Both the position numbers and the translations under genes were made by a program. Positions 61,601 to 64,000 of a stretch of 64,000 bases of DNA are shown here, one piece after another. Origin of the DNA: Anolis sagrei (lineage: Eukaryota; Chordata; Lepidosauria; Squamata; Anolidae); contig NC_090028.1 of assembly GCF_037176765.1 (NCBI RefSeq), positions 21,029,234 to 21,093,233 on the forward strand. Direction: 5' to 3'. Position 1 is the first letter of the stretch. Each line of letters begins with the position of its first letter. The notes under the pieces are model-generated. The model did not search any database, was not told the DNA's origin, and worked only from the letters and a program-made list of their open reading frames with translations.

Positions 61601-64000
61601 ATCAGAGTGGTGTCATCTGCATATCTGAGGTTGTTAATGTTTCTTCCAGCAATTTTCACCCCAGCTTTGCATTCATCCAGCCCCGCACATCGCATGATGT
61701 GTTCTGCATACAAGTTTAAAAGGTTGGGTGAGAGGATGCAGCCTTGCCGTACGCCTTTCCCAATCTTGAACCAGTCTGTTGTTCCGTGGTCAGTTCTGAC
61801 TGTTGCTACTTGGTCCTTGTACAGATTCCTCAGGAGAGAGACAAGGTGGCTTGGTATGCCCATCCCACCAAGAACTTGCCGCAATTTATTATGATCCACA
61901 CAGTCAAAGGCTTTAGAATAGTCAATGAAGCAGAAGTAGATGTTTTTCTGAAACTCCCTGCCTTTCTCCATTATCCAATAACATTAACAACACACAATGA
62001 CGCAATTAAAAACGTAATCAAAGTCCTCCTGACAAAGAGCCATCCAGCCATAGATGGATAGATAGATATAGATATAGATAGAGATATAATTCATACACAG
62101 AGAGATATAGCCTCATAGATCTGAAAGGGACCCCTAAAGAAGGACAATTATATGTTGCATGTTCCAGAGTAGGCAAACTAGGCAATCTCCACATCAACAC
62201 TGGCATAAAAACAACAAGGAATACATAAAGGAATTACATATATTAGAAACCATTACTTTATTTTCCAGATCCCCAGACTGTGCCAAAGCAACGCGTGGCA
62301 GGGGATGGCTAGTTATTATTTATTTATTTATTTATTTATTTGATGCATTTATTAACCGCCATTCTCAGCCCTTTAGGGCGACTCATGGCGGTGTACACAC
62401 ATATAAAAGACAATTTACAAAGAGGCAATTACAACAACATATAAACTACATAACAATTACAAAAACTACACTAAAAATCCGCTTCGTCTCATAGTGGAAT
62501 CATAACCAATCTCATATTCCTTGTTCCATTCCAGTCATCTTTACCACATTGTTATAGCACTTAATTAAATGCCTTCTCGAACAGCCATGTCTTGAGGCTT
62601 TTTCGGAAGGACATGAGGGAGGGCGCCTGTCTGATGTCTGCAGGGAGAGTGTTCCACAGCCGGGGGGCCACCACCGAGAAGGCCCTCTCCCTCGTCCCCG
62701 CCAAACGTGCCTGTGAGGCAGGCGGGATTGAGAGAAGGGCCTCCCCAGACGATCTCAAGGTCCTCGTGGGCTCGTAGGCCAAGATGCGGTCCGAAAGGTA
62801 TTTTGGGCCGGAACCGTTTAGGGCTTTGTAGGCCAAAACCAGCACCTTAAATTGGGTCCGGTAGCAAATCGGCAGCCAATGGAGCTGGGACAACAAGGGC
62901 GTTGTACGCTCCCTGCCACCCGCTCCAGTTAGTAACATGGCTGCCGCACGCTGAACCAGCTGAAGCTTCCGGGCCGTCTTCAAGGGCAGCCCCACGTAGA
63001 GAGCGTTGCAGTAGTCAAGGAGGGATGTGACCAGAGCGTGTACCACCGTGGCCAAGTCAGACTTCCCGAGATACGGGCGCAGCTGGCGCACGAGCCTGAG
63101 CTGTGCAAATGCTCCCCTGGTCACCGCTGACACCTGGGGATCCAGGCTCAACGATGAGTCCAGGGTCACACCCAAGCTGCGAACCTGCGCCTTCAAGGGG
63201 AGTGCGACCCCATCCAGCACAGGCTGTAACCCTATACCCCGTTCGGCCTTGCGACTGACCAGGAGTACCTCTGTCTTGTCTGGATTTAATTTCAGTTTGT
63301 TCGCCCTCATCCAGACCGTTACAGCGGCCAGGCACCGGTTCAGGACCTCGACAGCCTCCTTAGTAGCAGGTGGGAAGGAGTGACAGAGTTGGACATTATT
63401 ATACCTCATGTGTCTTTATCTACCATGAAGGCTACCCACTGAAGTAACTTACCTCTTCTCTGCCCTCAACATCAGTCTTCTTCAACCTACTCACAGTACT
63501 AACCCAGACACTTTGTAAATTATTATTATTACTAAGGGCTCAGTGTAGATCCAGCTGAGATGCTAAGACCCCAGCATCCCTTATCAGCTGAACGTGCTGC
63601 TCTGTTTTCTCAAGGCACATTGCAATCCGTATAAAGCTCACCATAAAGCCTAGCTTGCGGAACTCCTTGGAGCAAAGGGAATGGCGGCGTTCAGAGTTTG
63701 AGTTGCCAGGTGAAGATTCATTCTCAGACACAAAGGCTGCGTGGCGCAAGGAATGAAGCAGGTCCCTTTGTTCCTGTGCAAACAAACCAACATATAGAAA
63801 ACTTAGTGCATACACACAACCACCCCACACATCGTATACATTTATAAAAAGGGAAAGGAAATGGAGCTAAGAGGTAACAAAACTATTGAAAAGTGAGTCA
63901 AGGGGAAACTCACCAGTGAGTAGGGATCCATTGGGGTCCTCATCCTGCACTCCAATAAGGTCAATGTGAGGGATTGCAGCACATAGAGATAATGGGCCAT
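41582..64000 (-). CDS. ELMO3: ELMO3, engulfment and cell motility scaffold (C-terminal 441 codons, 11 exons; N-terminus outside window)
   Basis: Eleven minus-strand exons join in one frame to 441 residues matching human ELMO3 (about 720 aa) from MAHHLYVLQ to the C-terminus. Landmarks: [39 protein letters not shown] and [16 protein letters not shown] (ELMO domain); [24 protein letters not shown] and LNFIAP (PH domain); LEHIPIP-like Pro-rich tail [10 protein letters not shown] and ending CYDFTHIEQ. Known role: ELMO proteins bind DOCK-family exchange factors through the PH and Pro-rich tail to activate Rac for engulfment and migration. All exon phases agree. It is called ELMO3, not ELMO1/2, by neighbours and by NFNFCYD-like ending. 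No break was seen in the visible part. Confidence 0.95.
41852..43253 (+). mobile_element. Helitron, both ends present, with TIR MITE inside
   Basis: Starts A|TCTATATATATATAAATG, ends CAACGCGTGGCAGGGGACCG CTAG|T. Body as in the other Helitrons (gtcatttgggagttatagtt). Interrupted at 42472-42988. Confidence 0.83.
42472..42988. mobile_element. TIR MITE rich in cgaaacgaatacgaa
   Basis: TTAGGGCTGGGC left and GCCCAGCCCTAA right, flanked by tagatat on both sides. The interior is full of (a)cgaaacgaatacgaa units on both strands. Confidence 0.8.
43385..43440 (-). mobile_element. Half of a fold-back hAT-like MITE
   Basis: gtgggagttgaagtccaaat tacctggagggcc is the right arm of the 49213 family. Confidence 0.6.
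43561..43638 (-). CDS. ELMO3: ELMO3 exon
   Basis: Acceptor ccctccag, 26 codons [26 protein letters not shown], donor gtgagt. End of the PH domain. Confidence 0.93.
43745..44689 (-). mobile_element. L2-like LINE, 3' part
   Basis: Minus frame 44687-44061: [40 protein letters not shown] ... [12 protein letters not shown], 208 open codons. ATTT tail at left. Confidence 0.88.
44883..44965 (-). CDS. ELMO3: ELMO3 exon
   Basis: Acceptor tttgtccgtag, TT completing Val, [27 protein letters not shown], donor gtcagg. A downstream cag could also be read as acceptor, but only the upstream tag restores the conserved (L/V)PV.DM block. Confidence 0.92.
44990..45950. other. ELMO3 intron, mostly unrecognised
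   Basis: No exon or complete repeat seen. 45805-45880 (gccaccaatttgtaaacgtt tgtaaaggagccacca) resembles 2650-2700, so an unnamed repeat is present. Confidence 0.4.
45975..46620 (-). mobile_element. Possible solo LTR fossil
   Basis: On the minus strand, ggttaccatggaaacagggc ggagcc in the promoter-like half and caataaatttgttactg at the far end. Shares style with 47860-48610. Ends not fixed; broken. Confidence 0.35.
46640..46795 (+). mobile_element. LINE 3' tail fragment
   Basis: aagtcgcttggtgtctcctt tttggagagaaaacgtggca tataaataaacataataat is a typical reptile LINE tail. Confidence 0.6.
46977..47081 (-). CDS. ELMO3: ELMO3 exon
   Basis: Acceptor gctttggcag, AT completing Asp, then [34 protein letters not shown] and G, donor gtacat. 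PH domain strands. Confidence 0.95.
47245..47583. mobile_element. Element with 47-bp perfect inverted repeats
   Basis: 47245-47291 (GAATGCATTCAAAGAAACTT ...) is the exact complement of 47537-47583. The 245-bp interior is AT-rich and non-coding. Family unknown. Confidence 0.85.
47646..47691 (+). ncRNA. Hammerhead-ribozyme-like fold in repeat
   Basis: GTCCAC / GTGGGC can pair as stem I; CAGAAGA lies where CUGANGA is expected; AGGCCT...AAGGCT forms stem II; GAAA, then palindromic ACCGGT and C. One core base (U4) differs from consensus, so activity is doubtful. Confidence 0.5.
47860..48610 (-). mobile_element. Possible solo LTR fossil
   Basis: Minus strand: starts near TGTCAAACAATATTTG, contains gcgttaccatggagaccaag and, near the far end, ctcaataaaccagttatc. 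Ends not fixed; broken; family unassigned. Confidence 0.35.
48728..48840 (-). CDS. ELMO3: ELMO3 exon
   Basis: Acceptor ttgacctag, [37 protein letters not shown], then G before donor gtacgt. Start of the PH domain (LCEGTLFRK). Confidence 0.95.
49213..49346. mobile_element. Palindromic hAT-like MITE
   Basis: CAGGTATTGGCAAACTTCAG CCCTC and its complement at the right end; the arms (ggactttagctcccacaatt) are mirrored almost fully. Confidence 0.8.
49789..50358 (+). mobile_element. Helitron, both ends present
   Basis: A|TCTATATAAATAAAAATGTA to GCATGGCAGGGGACGG CTAG|T, 570 bp. Body shared with the SPIN-like hAT. Confidence 0.85.
50570..50692. mobile_element. Rearranged Helitron fragment
   Basis: tttatagttcacctacaatc aaagagc joined to aaaaccactggacgaattga caccca, which normally lies upstream of it. 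Confidence 0.6.
50809..50972 (-). CDS. ELMO3: ELMO3 exon
   Basis: Acceptor ctcctgcag, [54 protein letters not shown] plus CT, donor gtgagt. Helical linker before the PH domain. Confidence 0.95.
51567..52187. mobile_element. TA-flanked DNA transposon, sister of 34956
   Basis: TTGTATATACTCGAATATAA left, TTATATTCGAGTATATATGG right, TA on both sides. Interior holds long (ATT)n and (ATC)n tracts (51670-51730). Confidence 0.78.
51670..51730. repeat. (ATT)n(ATC)n microsatellite
   Basis: About 12 ATT units passing into 9 ATC units. Confidence 0.9.
52905..53930 (-). mobile_element. L2-like LINE, 3' part
   Basis: (AAT)n, tttataccccgctccatttc; minus frame 53682-53347 codes [40 protein letters not shown]. 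Confidence 0.88.
53930..54850. mobile_element. Unclassified repeat-like block, possibly LTR-derived, with tandem duplication
   Basis: gagaaataaatgttctgttt near 54785 resembles a polyadenylation region. 54438-54560 and 54570-54690 are imperfect direct repeats (ggataggggaagacctactc tttctaaaagatag). Family not known. Confidence 0.35.
55229..55365 (-). CDS. ELMO3: ELMO3 exon
   Basis: Acceptor ttactccag, GC completing Cys, then [20 protein letters not shown] ... [16 protein letters not shown], donor gtgagg. End of the ELMO domain. Confidence 0.95.
55729..55765. repeat. (ATA)n microsatellite
   Basis: About 12 units, joined to half of a fold-back MITE (55698-55730). Confidence 0.9.
55810..56581 (+). 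mobile_element. Solo LTR fossil, 772 bp
   Basis: TG...CA ends (TGAATGTTTGTTG, GCGTGCGACA) with GCAC on both sides (55806-55809, 56582-56585) and an aataataaagaactttgttg polyadenylation region at 56430. Family unassigned; no internal genes remain. Confidence 0.5.
56586..57275 (-). mobile_element. L2-like LINE, 3' part
   Basis: (AAT)n, ctttatttgtaccccgctac; reversed ORF end around 57000-57270 (cggaaaatgaacggcagcca ttgg). Confidence 0.85.
57549..57657 (-). CDS. ELMO3: ELMO3 exon
   Basis: Acceptor ctctctcag, [36 protein letters not shown] plus T, donor gtaagt. The split Cys codon (T|GC) is completed by the next exon. Confidence 0.95.
57694..58168 (+). mobile_element. tRNA-derived SINE, third variant
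   Basis: gggactgtggcgcagctggc tgg (A box), ggttatgagttcaaagccag (B box), tail ggcggaatataaatacagta aataaataa. Tail shared with 38892-39310, head different. Confidence 0.85.
58360..58480 (-). mobile_element. SINE head fragment (about 430-bp type)
   Basis: ggagctgggctgaaggtcag gagctcaccctgacccg, ttaacctgctgtgcta. Confidence 0.65.
58481..58667 (+). mobile_element. LINE 3' tail with (TTG)n
   Basis: cggagtcccttggggtacaa ataaaatattgttgttg; 13 TTG units to 58667. Confidence 0.65.
58866..59577 (+). mobile_element. CR1 LINE, 3' end
   Basis: Open frame 58886-59488: [40 protein letters not shown] ... [20 protein letters not shown], the CR1 ORF2 C-terminus. Ends in the classic ttctatgattctatgat repeat. 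200 open codons point to a young copy. Confidence 0.95.
59637..60005 (-). mobile_element. Penelope-like terminal region, antisense
   Basis: tgtcgaaggctttcatggtt, gacgtttcgcctgcatctat ggcaagcatcctcagagg, then the aatcaaggtgg block reversed (ccaccttgattagcatttga). Confidence 0.78.
60234..60338 (-). CDS. ELMO3: ELMO3 exon
   Basis: Acceptor ctttcag, 35 codons [35 protein letters not shown], donor gtaact. ELMO domain core; one residue longer than human ELMO3 at the junction, as in ELMO1. Confidence 0.95.
60635..60785 (+). mobile_element. SINE head fragment (about 430-bp type)
   Basis: ggtgccaggcttagaacagc aggttaaacc and aaaagtttggtaattcaagc. Confidence 0.65.
60839..61975 (-). mobile_element. Bov-B LINE, 5'-truncated, with 10-bp target duplication
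   Basis: Minus frame 61971-61225 (248 codons): [60 protein letters not shown], then [20 protein letters not shown] and [18 protein letters not shown] in a second frame (61176-60865). (TTG)n tail. CAATAACATT at 60829-60838 and 61976-61985. Confidence 0.95.
61986..62312 (+). mobile_element. Helitron 3' end
   Basis: cctgacaaagagccatccag, tagatagatatagatata, then CAACGCGTGGCAGGGGATGG CTAG|T. Confidence 0.8.
62313..63405 (-). mobile_element. L2-like LINE, 3' part, long open frame
   Basis: Minus frame 63409-62561, 282 codons without a stop: [40 protein letters not shown] ... [20 protein letters not shown]. Very close to the copies at 10661 and 11601. (ATTT)n tail at left. It ends about 240 bp from an ELMO3 exon. 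Confidence 0.92.
63642..63773 (-). CDS. ELMO3: ELMO3 exon
   Basis: Acceptor gcacag, 44 codons [20 protein letters not shown] ... [16 protein letters not shown], donor gtgagc. ELMO domain. Confidence 0.95.
63914..64000 (-). CDS. ELMO3: ELMO3 exon (runs off the right edge)
   Basis: Encodes [20 protein letters not shown] then RTPMDPYSL, donor gtgagttt; human has MAHHLYVLQALMLGLLEPRM RTPLDPYSQ. The exon continues past 64000, so the Met at the edge is internal. Confidence 0.95.

Noticed and set aside
62592-63383. Plus-strand frames of 61-118 codons
   Set aside because: Complement of the L2-like ORF on the minus strand.

Overview
The window is nuclear DNA from a vertebrate, almost certainly a squamate reptile and probably an iguanian lizard. 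Evidence is the spliced vertebrate genes plus the repeat mix: Bov-B (RTE), L2-like, CR1 and L1 LINEs, Sauria-type tRNA SINEs, Penelope-like elements, Helitrons and SPIN-like hAT elements. No bacterial, CRISPR or operon features are present.

Three host genes were rebuilt exon by exon from reading frame, splice sites and matching intron phases. (1) TMEM208, minus strand, five of its exons between 10138 and 1756; the last coding exon lies left of the window. (2) An F-box/leucine-rich-repeat gene, FBXL9 (human symbol LRRC29/FBXL9P), plus strand, seven coding exons from 10367 to 33060, complete at 644 codons. (3) ELMO3, minus strand, eleven exons from the right edge (64000) to the stop at 41582; the N-terminal part lies right of the window. 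The order TMEM208 - FBXL9 - ELMO3 and their relative strands match what I recall of human 16q22. TMEM208 and FBXL9 are divergent, sharing a 228-bp GC-rich promoter; FBXL9 and ELMO3 converge, with an 8.5-kb repeat-filled spacer.

Layout: 1-10138, TMEM208 introns with Bov-B, Penelope-like, an unassigned LINE, L2 tails, MITEs and a Helitron. 10139-10366, shared promoter. 10394-22557, the huge first intron of FBXL9: a hAT element with perfect target duplication stuffed with LINEs, then an endonuclease-type LINE split by an L1, then L2, L1 ORF1 and Penelope-like pieces. 22558-33060, the rest of FBXL9, its introns holding a LINE, a SPIN-like hAT, a SINE, a fold-back LINE and a Helitron. 33061-41581, intergenic: layered SINE/hAT nests, a TA-flanked DNA transposon with an L2 inside, and an LTR-like fossil with an acidic ORF. 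41582-64000, ELMO3, its introns holding Helitrons, L2, CR1, Bov-B, LTR-like fossils and Penelope-like pieces.

The genes act in separate processes (ER membrane protein targeting, SCF ubiquitin ligase substrate choice, DOCK/Rac signalling); their proximity is old synteny rather than a pathway. The most interesting items are the apparently intact F-box form of FBXL9, hammerhead-like folds in Penelope-like repeats, a Helitron family sharing its body with a SPIN-like hAT, an element with 47-bp perfect inverted repeats, and several insertion nests with readable target duplications.
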